From Gammaproteobacteria bacterium (GTDB lineage: Bacteria; Pseudomonadota; Gammaproteobacteria; Steroidobacterales; GCA-2729495): DNA of 64,000 nt. Made by a program: the position numbers and the translations under genes. Where the stretch lies: contig JAJFJS010000080.1 of the NCBI GenBank assembly GCA_021773815.1, positions 22,110 through 86,109 of the forward strand, in the 5' to 3' direction. The stretch's first letter is position 1; each line of letters starts with the position of its first letter. Below are positions 44,909 through 52,255 of the stretch, one piece after another. The notes beneath the pieces are model-generated. The model had not been told where the DNA came from. It was given only the letters and a program-made list of their open reading frames with translations, and did not search any database.

Positions 44909-45616
44909 GTGACCAACACGATACGCAACGAAGATCGACTGATATTCGCAATGGATGTGCCCGAGGCCGATCAGGCACGGGCGCTGGCCGAGCGGCTCGG
45001 CGATGCGGTGACGTTCTACAAGCTTGGGCTGGAACTGATGATGGCCGGTGGCTATTTCGAGCTGATCGAGTGGCTGATCGCGCGCGACAAGAAGATTTTC
45101 GTCGATCTGAAATTTTTCGACGTGCCGGCGACGGTCGGGCGCGCGGTTGCCAGGCTGGCGAGCCGCGGCGTGACCTTCGCGACCGTGCATGGCAACCAGG
45201 GAATCATGGAGGCGGCCGCGGCCGCGAAGGGCGACCTGAAGATCCTCGCCGTCACGGCGCTGACGAGTCTGGATCGTGGCGATCTGGACGATCTCGGGTT
45301 CCAGTGTGATGTCGGTGCGTTGGTGCTGTCACGCGCGCGCCGTGCGCTCGAAGCCGGGTGTGACGGGGTCGTCGCGTCCGGCCTCGAATTGCCGGCCATG
45401 CGCCGCGAGGTGGATCGTCGTCTGCTGGTCGTTACGCCCGGCATCCGGCCGGTCGAGAATCGGCCGAGCGACGACCAGAAGCGGGTCGTCACGGTCGAGC
45501 AGGCGTTCGGCGATGGCGCCGACCACATCGTCGTGGGCCGACCGATCCGCGATGCCGCCGACCCGCGCGCGGCCGCCGAGTCGATCCAGGCCACGATTCG
45601 GGAAGTCTGCGGTTGA
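44909..45616 (+). CDS. pyrF: Orotidine 5'-phosphate decarboxylase
   Basis: Last step of UMP biosynthesis. The 235-residue protein has RLIFAMDVPEADQA near residue 9, the catalytic FVDLKFFDVPATV near 62-74 with the Lys between acidic residues, ATVHGNQGIME near 90, and VTPGIRP and IVVGRPIRDAADP near the end. The start is GTG, four bases after dgt. Downstream lies a double REP-like element and convergent tesA. Confidence 0.96.
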   Translation: MTNTIRNEDRLIFAMDVPEADQARALAERLGDAVTFYKLGLELMMAGGYFELIEWLIARDKKIFVDLKFFDVPATVGRAVARLASRGVTFATVHGNQGIMEAAAAAKGDLKILAVTALTSLDRGDLDDLGFQCDVGALVLSRARRALEAGCDGVVASGLELPAMRREVDRRLLVVTPGIRPVENRPSDDQKRVVTVEQAFGDGADHIVVGRPIRDAADPRAAAESIQATIREVCG

Positions 45617-45627
45617 TGTAAAAGGGT

Positions 45628-45717
45628 CTGGAAATTGGTGTCAGACACCAATTTTTTGGGAAATCGTGTCTAACTGCAAAATTCTTCGAAGAATTGGTGT
45701 CAGACACCAATTTCCAG
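45628..45717. repeat. Paired REP-like palindromes (GGTGTCAGACACC)
   Basis: Two copies of a 26-base unit lie at 45628-45653 and 45692-45717 as exact reverse complements of each other. Each contains the 18-base palindrome AATTGGTGTCAGACACCAATT in near-perfect form. A weaker piece, AATCGTGTCTAACTGCAAAATT, sits between them. It fills the gap between convergent pyrF and tesA. The paired arrangement is the usual layout of REP doublets. Confidence 0.85.
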
Positions 45718-45728
45718 TCTCTACCGAT

Positions 45729-46388
45729 TCAACTGCTCGCCTGATCGCACGACAGCATTGGTTCGAGTGCCGACCAGGCATTGTCGAGCAGGTACGGCTG
45801 GCCGGCGGCGTTGGGATGAATCTGATCCGGTTGCAGCAACGAAGGATTCAGGGCGACATTCTTCATAAAGAATTCGATCAGGGTGATGTCATATTCCGCG
45901 GCCAGCCCCGTATAAACGCCGGCGAAACCGTCTGTATAGGACTGCCCGTAATTCGGCGGCATTATCATGCCGGCGAGTATGACGCGGGCGCCGGCGGCCA
46001 GGCTCATCGCGATCATGTCGGCGATATTGCTGCGTATGACGTCGACCGGGGTGCCGCGCAGGCCGTCGTTGCCGCCAAGCTCAATCAGCACGATAGCCGG
46101 TGAGTGGGTTTTCAGTGCTCGCGGCAGGCGGCGCAGGCCACCGCCGGTTGTGTCGCCGCTGATGCTGGCGTTGACCACTCGATGCCCGTGACCCTTGGCT
46201 GCCAGTCGGTTCTGCAATAGAGTGACCCATGATTCGTCCTGGGCAATACCGTAACCTGCGCTGAGGCTGTCGCCGACAATCAGAATCGTTTCGCCGTCCC
46301 GGGCCGCCTGACCGGCGACCAGTACCGGCAGGAAAACCAGAAACAACGCTATGAATAATCGTCCGGAACGCAACACAGGCAATAACAC
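45729..46388 (-). CDS. tesA: SGNH-type esterase/lysophospholipase (TesA family)
   Basis: Periplasmic arylesterase, thioesterase I or lysophospholipase L1. The 219-residue form starts at a GTG (VLLPVLRSGRLFIALF), giving a signal peptide ending near AGQA. The SGNH blocks are complete: GDSLSAGYG near residue 42, ASISGDTTGGG, ELGGNDGLRG near 105 and DQIHPNAAG near 190. The start is uncertain because the frame is open further upstream. Divergent from ybbA with overlapping 5' ends, as in the E. coli tesA-ybbA-ybbP locus. Confidence 0.9.
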   Translation of the reverse strand: MLLPVLRSGRLFIALFLVFLPVLVAGQAARDGETILIVGDSLSAGYGIAQDESWVTLLQNRLAAKGHGHRVVNASISGDTTGGGLRRLPRALKTHSPAIVLIELGGNDGLRGTPVDVIRSNIADMIAMSLAAGARVILAGMIMPPNYGQSYTDGFAGVYTGLAAEYDITLIEFFMKNVALNPSLLQPDQIHPNAAGQPYLLDNAWSALEPMLSCDQASS

Positions 46389-47049
46389 CGTCCTTCGAAC
46401 CCGAAATCTCGGCAAACAGGTTAGCAGCCCGGAAGGTCCGCTGACCATACTCGATGATGTCAGCCTGGAAATCGGCGCCGGTGAAACCGTTGCACTGATC
46501 GGACCGTCCGGCGCCGGCAAGACGACGCTGCTGGCGCTGCTGGCCGGACTCGACCGGCCGACGATCGGTGACGTACAGCTGTGCGGCGAGGACCTGACCG
46601 CGATGGACGAGGATGGCCGGGCGCGCGTGCGCGGACGCCACGTCGGCTTCGTCTTTCAGTCGTTCCACCTCGTGTCGTCGCTGACCGCCCTGGAGAATGT
46701 GATGCTGCCGCTGGAACTGGCCGGTGCAGCCGGCGCCGCGGCCCGGGCCCGGGAGGCGCTCGACAGCGTCGGGCTCGAGCGCCGGACGACGCATTATCCC
46801 AAGCAATTATCCGGCGGCGAGAAGCAGCGGGTCGCGATCGCGCGCGCGTTCGTGACCCGTCCGTCGATCCTGTTCGCCGATGAGCCGACCGGCAACCTCG
46901 ATGCGGCCAGCGGCGACCGCGTCGCGGACCTGTTGTTCAACCTCAACGAGCAATCCGATACGACACTCGTCCTCGTGACGCACGATCGCGAACTGGCGGG
47001 TCGTTGCGATCGGATCATCGAGCTCGAAGCCGGCCGGATGGTCTCATGA
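46351..47049 (+). CDS. ybbA: ABC transporter ATP-binding protein YbbA
   Basis: ATPase of a MacB/LolD-like ABC system encoded beside tesA. The 232-residue protein has Walker A GPSGAGKTTLL near residue 51, the signature LSGGEKQRVAIARAF near 151 and Walker B ILFADEPTGNLD near 172. The first 20 residues before NLGKQVSSPEG are poorly conserved, so a later start is possible. It overlaps ybbP by four bases. The transported substrate is not known. Confidence 0.93.
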   Translation: MNNRPERNTGNNTVLRTRNLGKQVSSPEGPLTILDDVSLEIGAGETVALIGPSGAGKTTLLALLAGLDRPTIGDVQLCGEDLTAMDEDGRARVRGRHVGFVFQSFHLVSSLTALENVMLPLELAGAAGAAARAREALDSVGLERRTTHYPKQLSGGEKQRVAIARAFVTRPSILFADEPTGNLDAASGDRVADLLFNLNEQSDTTLVLVTHDRELAGRCDRIIELEAGRMVS

Positions 47050-49550
47050 CGAGCTGGTCATTTGCCGTCAAGTCGCTGCTGCGTGATTTGCGTGCCGGCG
47101 AGTTGTCCGTGCTGCTGATCGCGATCATCATCGCCGTGACCGCGATGACGGCCGTCGGTTTCTTTACGGACCGCGTCGGTCGTGCGATCAAACAGCAGGC
47201 GGGTTCCGTGCTGGCCGGCGACCTGGTGCTGCGTGCGCCGGCGCCACCGGATCCGTCCTTCATCGACGAGGCACGGCGACTCGGCCTCGACGCGACTGAA
47301 GCGATGTCCTTCCTGACGATGGTATTGCCGGCGGATGTCGACAACGAAAGCAACGCGCTGACGCAGATCACGGCCGTCGGTGAAGGTTACCCGTTGCGCG
47401 GCGAACTGCTCGTCGCGGCGGCGATGTTCGGCGAGAGCGAACGCGCCGCGGGCATACCGGAGCGGGGGACCGGCTGGGCCGAGCCCGGGTTGCTCGGCCG
47501 CATGAATCTGGACGTTGGCGACCGGGTCCGGATCGGCACGGTCGAATTGACGATCGCGCGCGTACTCGAATATCAGCCGAACCAGATCTCCGGCGGCATG
47601 TCGGCAATGGCGCCCGGCCTGCTGGTTAACCTGGCGGATGTGCCGTCGTTCGGCGTCATTCGCCCCGGCAGTCGCGCGACCTACCGGGAGTTCTTTGCGG
47701 GTCCGGAGGCTGATATCGCCACGTTTCGTCAGCGCCTCGAATCCGCGGCCGGCGACGGCATCCGCGTGTCGGGTCTGGAGGATGCCGGCGAACAGATCAA
47801 TTCGGCGATCGACCGGGCGCAGCGATTCCTGACGCTGGCCTCGCTGGTGACGGTGATTCTCGCGGCCGTCGCCACCGCGATGGCGGCGCGGCGCTACGCG
47901 CTCCGGCATCTCGATACGATCGCCTTGCTCAAGAGCATTGGCGCGACCCAGTCGTTCGTACAAAACAGCACGTTGAGCCAGTTGTTGCTGGTAATCATCG
48001 GCACCGCGTCCATCGGCTCGGCGCTCGGCTTCGTGGCCCAGCAGGGGCTCGTCTTGCTGGCCCCGGCGACGTTGTATATCGAGTTGCCGCCGACGTCATG
48101 GACGGCCGGGACACTCGGGTTGCTGACGGCCGCGACGATCACGGTCGGCTTCGCGCTGCCGCACCTGCTGATGCTCAAGGATACGGCGCCGATCCGCGTC
48201 CTGCGGCATGACATGCCGCCGCCGAAGCTATCGTCCGGCGTGACCTACGGCATTGCGATCGGCACGCTGCTGCTGATGATCTACTCGATCGTGCGCGACC
48301 TCAAACTCGTTGCCTATATCGCCGTCGGCGTCGGCACGGTGGCGCTGCTGTCGTATGCGGCCGGCTGGCTGCTCGTGCGCAGCCTGACCCGGTTTCGGGG
48401 CGCGGCCGGTGTCGCCTGGCGGTACGGGCTGGCGAATATTTCTCGGCGCGGGACGGAAAGCATCGTGCAGATCGTCGCCTTTGCACTGAGCCTGAATGTG
48501 TTGCTGCTGCTGACTGTCGTGCGCGGCGACATTCTGCAGGCCTGGCAGGCGACGCTGCCGGAGGATGCCCCGAATTATTTCCTGATCAATGTCGATCCCG
48601 AGCAATGGCCGGACATGCGTGCGTTCTTCGAGACCGAACTCGGCGCCAGCCCGGAGTTCCTGCCGTTCATGCGCGGCAAGATTATCCGGATCGGGGGCAC
48701 GCCGGTCGACGACTATGTGTTTCCCGGTGACGGCGGAAAATTTTTCGTCCGCCAGGAGTCGAACTTCACGTGGCAGGGCGCGCTGCCGGAAACCAACCGG
48801 ATCACTGCGGGCAAGTGGTGGGGCGCCGATTACACCGGCGCGCTGCAGGCGTCGCTCGATGAACGGGTGGCGGGAAGGCTGGGTATCGGTGTCGGCGATA
48901 CGCTCGGGCTGAATATCGGCGGTGAGGAGTTCGACGTGCCGGTCACGAGCCTGCGCACGATCGAGTGGGACTCGTTGCGACCGAATTTTTACCTGATGCT
49001 GTCGCCCGGCGAAGTCGAGGATCTGCCCCAGACCTATGTTGCCGCCGTCTACGTGCCGCGTGACCGTCGGCTCGTGCTGAACCAGTTCGTGCGCGCCTTC
49101 CCCGGCGTCACGGTGTTTGATCTGGACGTGATCATGAGCCAGGTACGCATGGTTATCGATCGCGCCTCGTTGTCGGTGCAATACGTGTTTCTGTTTACGC
49201 TGCTGTCCGGGGTCATCGTGTTGCTGGCGGCGATCCAGGCGACGCGTGACGAGCGGCGCTTCGAGAGCGCGCTGCTGCATACGCTGGGCGCCGGGCGCCG
49301 GAAGATCCTGCAGGGTATTGCCGTGGAGTTTACGGCGCTCGGCTGTCTCGCCGGGACGCTGGCGGCATTCGGCGCGACGGCGATCGGCTACGTCATGGCC
49401 GAGCAGGTCTTCGAGCTCGATTACACGCTCAATCCGTGGCTGTGGCCGCTCGGCCTCGTGCTTGGCAGCGTGATCGTGGGTGCGACCGGTACCTGGGCGA
49501 CGCGCAAGGCCGTCACGGAACCGCCGGTCGCCGTGTTACGCGAGGTCTGA
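47046..49550 (+). CDS. ybbP: FtsX-like ABC transporter permease YbbP
   Basis: Large permease paired with YbbA. The 834-residue protein starts MTSWSFAVKSLLRDLRAGEL with a first helix at residues 22-40. A periplasmic domain follows (about 45-250), then three helices with the FtsX motif (LDTIALLKSIGATQSFV near 300), a second FtsX half with four helices, a second periplasmic domain and final helices containing LLHTLGAGRRKILQG. The two-FtsX, roughly ten-helix plan is that of YbbP-type MacB-family permeases. Possible lipid or lipoprotein substrate is inference. Confidence 0.93.
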   Translation: MTSWSFAVKSLLRDLRAGELSVLLIAIIIAVTAMTAVGFFTDRVGRAIKQQAGSVLAGDLVLRAPAPPDPSFIDEARRLGLDATEAMSFLTMVLPADVDNESNALTQITAVGEGYPLRGELLVAAAMFGESERAAGIPERGTGWAEPGLLGRMNLDVGDRVRIGTVELTIARVLEYQPNQISGGMSAMAPGLLVNLADVPSFGVIRPGSRATYREFFAGPEADIATFRQRLESAAGDGIRVSGLEDAGEQINSAIDRAQRFLTLASLVTVILAAVATAMAARRYALRHLDTIALLKSIGATQSFVQNSTLSQLLLVIIGTASIGSALGFVAQQGLVLLAPATLYIELPPTSWTAGTLGLLTAATITVGFALPHLLMLKDTAPIRVLRHDMPPPKLSSGVTYGIAIGTLLLMIYSIVRDLKLVAYIAVGVGTVALLSYAAGWLLVRSLTRFRGAAGVAWRYGLANISRRGTESIVQIVAFALSLNVLLLLTVVRGDILQAWQATLPEDAPNYFLINVDPEQWPDMRAFFETELGASPEFLPFMRGKIIRIGGTPVDDYVFPGDGGKFFVRQESNFTWQGALPETNRITAGKWWGADYTGALQASLDERVAGRLGIGVGDTLGLNIGGEEFDVPVTSLRTIEWDSLRPNFYLMLSPGEVEDLPQTYVAAVYVPRDRRLVLNQFVRAFPGVTVFDLDVIMSQVRMVIDRASLSVQYVFLFTLLSGVIVLLAAIQATRDERRFESALLHTLGAGRRKILQGIAVEFTALGCLAGTLAAFGATAIGYVMAEQVFELDYTLNPWLWPLGLVLGSVIVGATGTWATRKAVTEPPVAVLREV

Positions 49551-49680
49551 CGCTGCGTCGACGCGTTATGTCATATCGCGTGTTTTTTGTTTCGCAGCAA
49601 CGCTAGAATTCCACTGGCAAGACGAGGTCGGCCGGGCGTTTCCCGGCGTCCTCATGGGGAAAAAAGAATACTGAATACGG

Positions 49681-49704
49681 CCGGCGGCATCATCTTGCCG
49701 CCGG
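49681..49704 (+). promoter_or_regulatory. Hairpin in the leader of the PEP-CTERM-like gene
   Basis: CCGGCGGCA (49681-49689) and TGCCGCCGG (49696-49704) form a perfect 9-bp stem with loop TCATCT, ending 22 bases before the start codon and just ahead of the strong GGGAGGAG ribosome site (49713-49720). There is no U-tract. It could shape translation or protect the 5' end. Upstream, TAGAAT at 49604-49609 is a possible -10 with a poor -35. Confidence 0.5.
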
Positions 49705-49726
49705 TGCGCTCAGGGAGGAGACACGA

Positions 49727-50362
49727 ATGAAATCCGCTTTCGCCGGTGCCGTGGGCGCCACATTATTGTTGCTCGGCTCGATAGCGACCGCGAATGCCGC
49801 GCTGCTGTCGCTGGAGGGGCGCCTGCCGGCCACCTCGGGGGGTACGGACTACCAGGCGTATTTCGATCCGAATCTCAATATCACGTGGGCGGCCGATGCC
49901 AATATAATCGGCGACTTGCCGTTGACGACCGCCATCAATGCTGCGGATACGCTGGTAATTGGTGGTGTCGGCCAGTGGCGTCTGCCGGAAATGGATCGCA
50001 ATAACGACGGCGCGGTCGCGGATTGCCGGACGGCCAGCCTGACCGCCTGCGCCGACAACGAACTGGGCTTCATGCTGCATGTCCGGCATGTCTGGTCGGG
50101 CGCACCGGCGCCGTTCACCAACATTCAGCAGGACTGGTACTGGTCGACGAGCCCGGACCCGAACATGCCGCCGCGGGTGTTCGCCATGTACATGGGCGCA
50201 CAGAGCCAGGACAGTCGCGGGAATGCACATCCGCTGACCAACAATCCGCTGGCGAGCTGGGTCGTCCATGACGGCGATATCACCGCCGTGCCGCTGCCCG
50301 GCGGCCTGCTGCTGCTGGGATCGGCTCTGCTCGGTCTGGCCGGGCGTTTCCGGCGCCGGTAA
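49727..50362 (+). CDS. Secreted protein with Lcl-type domain and VPLP C-terminal sorting signal
   Basis: The 211-residue protein has a signal peptide (residues 1-24, ending TANA). Its body has alternating FDPNLNITWAADANIIG, GQWRLPEMDRNNDG and WYWSTSPDP, which resembles the Lcl/DUF1566 fold. The C-terminus, VPLPGGLLLLGSALLGLAGRFRRR-like, is a VPxP motif, a helix and a basic tail. That is the PEP-CTERM layout cut by exosortase, with VPLP as a variant motif. Exosortase itself is not in the window, so surface sorting is inferred. Confidence 0.82.
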   Translation: MKSAFAGAVGATLLLLGSIATANAALLSLEGRLPATSGGTDYQAYFDPNLNITWAADANIIGDLPLTTAINAADTLVIGGVGQWRLPEMDRNNDGAVADCRTASLTACADNELGFMLHVRHVWSGAPAPFTNIQQDWYWSTSPDPNMPPRVFAMYMGAQSQDSRGNAHPLTNNPLASWVVHDGDITAVPLPGGLLLLGSALLGLAGRFRRR

Positions 50363-50450
50363 ACGCCCCCGCTCGACATACGCGGGCGCGGTGACGGGCT
50401 TCAGGCCCGCTGCCGGGCGCAGTACACTGTGCCCGGACCCGGCAACCGGT

Positions 50451-50930
50451 ATGCGCATTCTGATGCGACGCGAGCTGTCATCTTCATTCACGCCGCTGTA
50501 CCGGTGGGTATTGCCGGCTCTGCTGTCGATTGCCGCTGTGGTCGTTGTCTGGCGCCTGGCCCGCATCGGTATGCCGGGTCGGCCGGAACCGGCGGAAGTC
50601 ATTGCCGCTGTCGCGATTGCCGTTGTATTGATCGTCGTGGCGCGCATACTCGATCGAGGCAAGCGCGTCTGGATCGACGGACAACAGCTGATCGTTTCGG
50701 ATTATCGCCACGAAATACAGATTCCGTTCAGTGCGATCCGGCAAGTCGAGACGACGCGATTCTGGAAACCGGATCGCGTGCGGATCCGCTTCAATCAGCC
50801 GACCAGGTTTGGCGACAGCATCGTGTTCTTCACGCCCGGGCGCTGGCTGGATTTTTCAGAGCGAAACCCCGTCGCCGAGGAAATCAGACGGTTAGTAGCG
50901 GTCGCCGAGCGACCGCAGGCAATGGCTTAA
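50451..50930 (+). CDS. Small membrane protein with PH-like C-terminal domain
   Basis: Unnamed 159-residue protein. I start it at MRILMRRELSSS, because the upstream open frame is antisense-like noise over the previous gene. Two membrane helices lie at about residues 17-37 and 47-68. The soluble tail RVWIDGQQLIVSDYRHEIQIPFSAIRQVE resembles bacterial PH (YdbT/bPH2) domains in its beta pattern. It lies 88 bases after the PEP-CTERM-like gene. The function is unknown. Confidence 0.72.
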   Translation: MRILMRRELSSSFTPLYRWVLPALLSIAAVVVVWRLARIGMPGRPEPAEVIAAVAIAVVLIVVARILDRGKRVWIDGQQLIVSDYRHEIQIPFSAIRQVETTRFWKPDRVRIRFNQPTRFGDSIVFFTPGRWLDFSERNPVAEEIRRLVAVAERPQAMA

Positions 50931-50967
50931 ATTGTGCGGACCTCGACGTATCCCCATAATTCCAATG

Positions 50968-50980
50968 GGTGTCAGACACC
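50968..50980. repeat. REP-like core GGTGTCAGACACC
   Basis: A perfect 13-base palindrome identical to the core of the 45.6 kb doublet, here single, in the gap between two convergent genes. Flanks (CCAATG and AGTTTTC) are diverged. Confidence 0.6.
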
Positions 50981-51118
50981 AGTTTTCAGATTTTTCTGGT
51001 CTTTCCCTGGTCGGGCATATTGTTCCGGAGCTGCTGATTCAAATTGCCGGGCCTGACCGTTCGCCGGAGATCAACGCGTCCTGCCTTTCTGGTTTCGGGT
51101 TGCCATTCAGGTGTCGAA

Positions 51119-51230
51119 GGTCTTTGGCGTCGGGTGCCCCTGGGCAATTTTCAGCCGCCCGAGCTACATAAACTCGATGCCCACATAGAATTCAAGCGGC
51201 GTTTCCGAGGGGTACCCGACGCCAAAGACC
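51119..51230. repeat. Imperfect 26-bp inverted repeat with nested arms
   Basis: Arms 51119-51144 and 51205-51230 match as reverse complements at 24 of 26 positions (core TCTTTGGCGTCGGGT). A second smaller pair, GAATTCAAGC (51188-51197) and GCTTGAATTC (51245-51254), straddles the right arm. The enclosed 60 bases show no frame. Whether this is a remnant insertion or a REP-type element is open. The rest of the 338-base gap (50931-51268) shows only the single REP core. Confidence 0.65.
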
Positions 51231-51268
51231 GATCGGGGGAAGAGCTTGAATTCCCCGGCTCGACGTAC

Positions 51269-52255
51269 CTACCCTGAGGCGACGTTGTTTCTCGGCCGGC
51301 CTTGCAGGAAACCGGCTATGTTCTCCGCCATTTGCTCCACCGCCCGTTGACGCGCCTCGCGGGCGCCCCAGGCGATGTGCGGCGTGACGATCAGGTTCTC
51401 CAGTCGTGCGTTGAGCAGAGGCTCCGGATCGACCGGCGGTTCCTGGCGCAGAACATCGATGCCGGCGCCGGCGATCTGCCGAGCCTGCAACGCCGCTACC
51501 AGTGCGGTCGAATCAATTAACCCGCCGCGGGCCGTATTGATCAGCAATGCGTCATCGCGCATCGCTGTCAGCGCATTCGTATCGATCAGGTTCGTGGTTG
51601 CTGGCGTCAGCGGGCAGTGCAGGCTGATGATATCGGCTCGGGCAAACAGTGCGCCGAGACCCGCCCGTGGCGGCGGGCCGACCGCCTCAGTGACGGTGTC
51701 ATCGTCCGCGTCATAGGGGCGCTGCGCCGCGAGCACGCGCATGCCGAAACCTTCGGCGGCCGTGCCGACGGCGGCGCCGAGTGCGCCGAATCCGATGATG
51801 CCGATGGTCTTGCCGTGGAGTTCCCGGATCGGGTAATCGAGCAGGCAGAAGTGTTCGCTGGCCGCCCAGGCACCGTCACGGACGGCGCGCCGGACGCCGT
51901 CGAGTCGCTGCGTCAGCGTGAGGATCAACGCAAACACATGCTGGACGACCGATGGCGTGCAGTAGTTACGTATATTGCTGACGACGATGTCCGCCGCCGC
52001 CGCCGCCGCGAGATCGACATTGTCCGTGCCGGTTGCGGCCAGGCAGATGAGTTTCAGTTTGCTTGCTGCCGCGAGGTGTTCGCCGGTCAGCCCGATCTTG
52101 TTGACGAGGATGACTTCGGCGTCGGCGATGCGATCGGCGACCTGATCCGCGCGCGTCGCGGGAAAGCATTCCAGCTCGGGGAGCAGCGCCGTCAACGATG
52201 ATAAATCAAGATCACCGGGACCGAGTGTGTCGGTATCGAGGAAAACGGCCCGCAT
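51269..52255 (-). CDS. D-2-hydroxyacid dehydrogenase (NAD-binding)
   Basis: Likely glycerate, hydroxypyruvate or related 2-hydroxyacid dehydrogenase. The 328-residue protein has the NAD motif GIIGFGALGAAVG near residue 152, the catalytic Arg in INTARGGLIDS near 235, Glu in RQEPPVDPEPLL near 268 and His in VTPHIAWG near 290. The start ATG shares its A with the ppc-homologue stop (TGATG), so translation is coupled. The substrate is not determinable. The coupling suggests a shared C3/C4 acid context (inference). Confidence 0.88.
   Translation of the reverse strand: MRAVFLDTDTLGPGDLDLSSLTALLPELECFPATRADQVADRIADAEVILVNKIGLTGEHLAAASKLKLICLAATGTDNVDLAAAAAADIVVSNIRNYCTPSVVQHVFALILTLTQRLDGVRRAVRDGAWAASEHFCLLDYPIRELHGKTIGIIGFGALGAAVGTAAEGFGMRVLAAQRPYDADDDTVTEAVGPPPRAGLGALFARADIISLHCPLTPATTNLIDTNALTAMRDDALLINTARGGLIDSTALVAALQARQIAGAGIDVLRQEPPVDPEPLLNARLENLIVTPHIAWGAREARQRAVEQMAENIAGFLQGRPRNNVASG

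Noticed and set aside
45628..45717. Simple bidirectional terminator for pyrF and tesA
   Set aside because: The elements are palindromic and the core recurs at other loci, so a repeat family explains them better, although they may also stop transcription.
48228..49280. 350-codon minus-strand frame over ybbP
   Set aside because: Antisense shadow rich in Gln, Arg and His. The sense frame has clear FtsX motifs.
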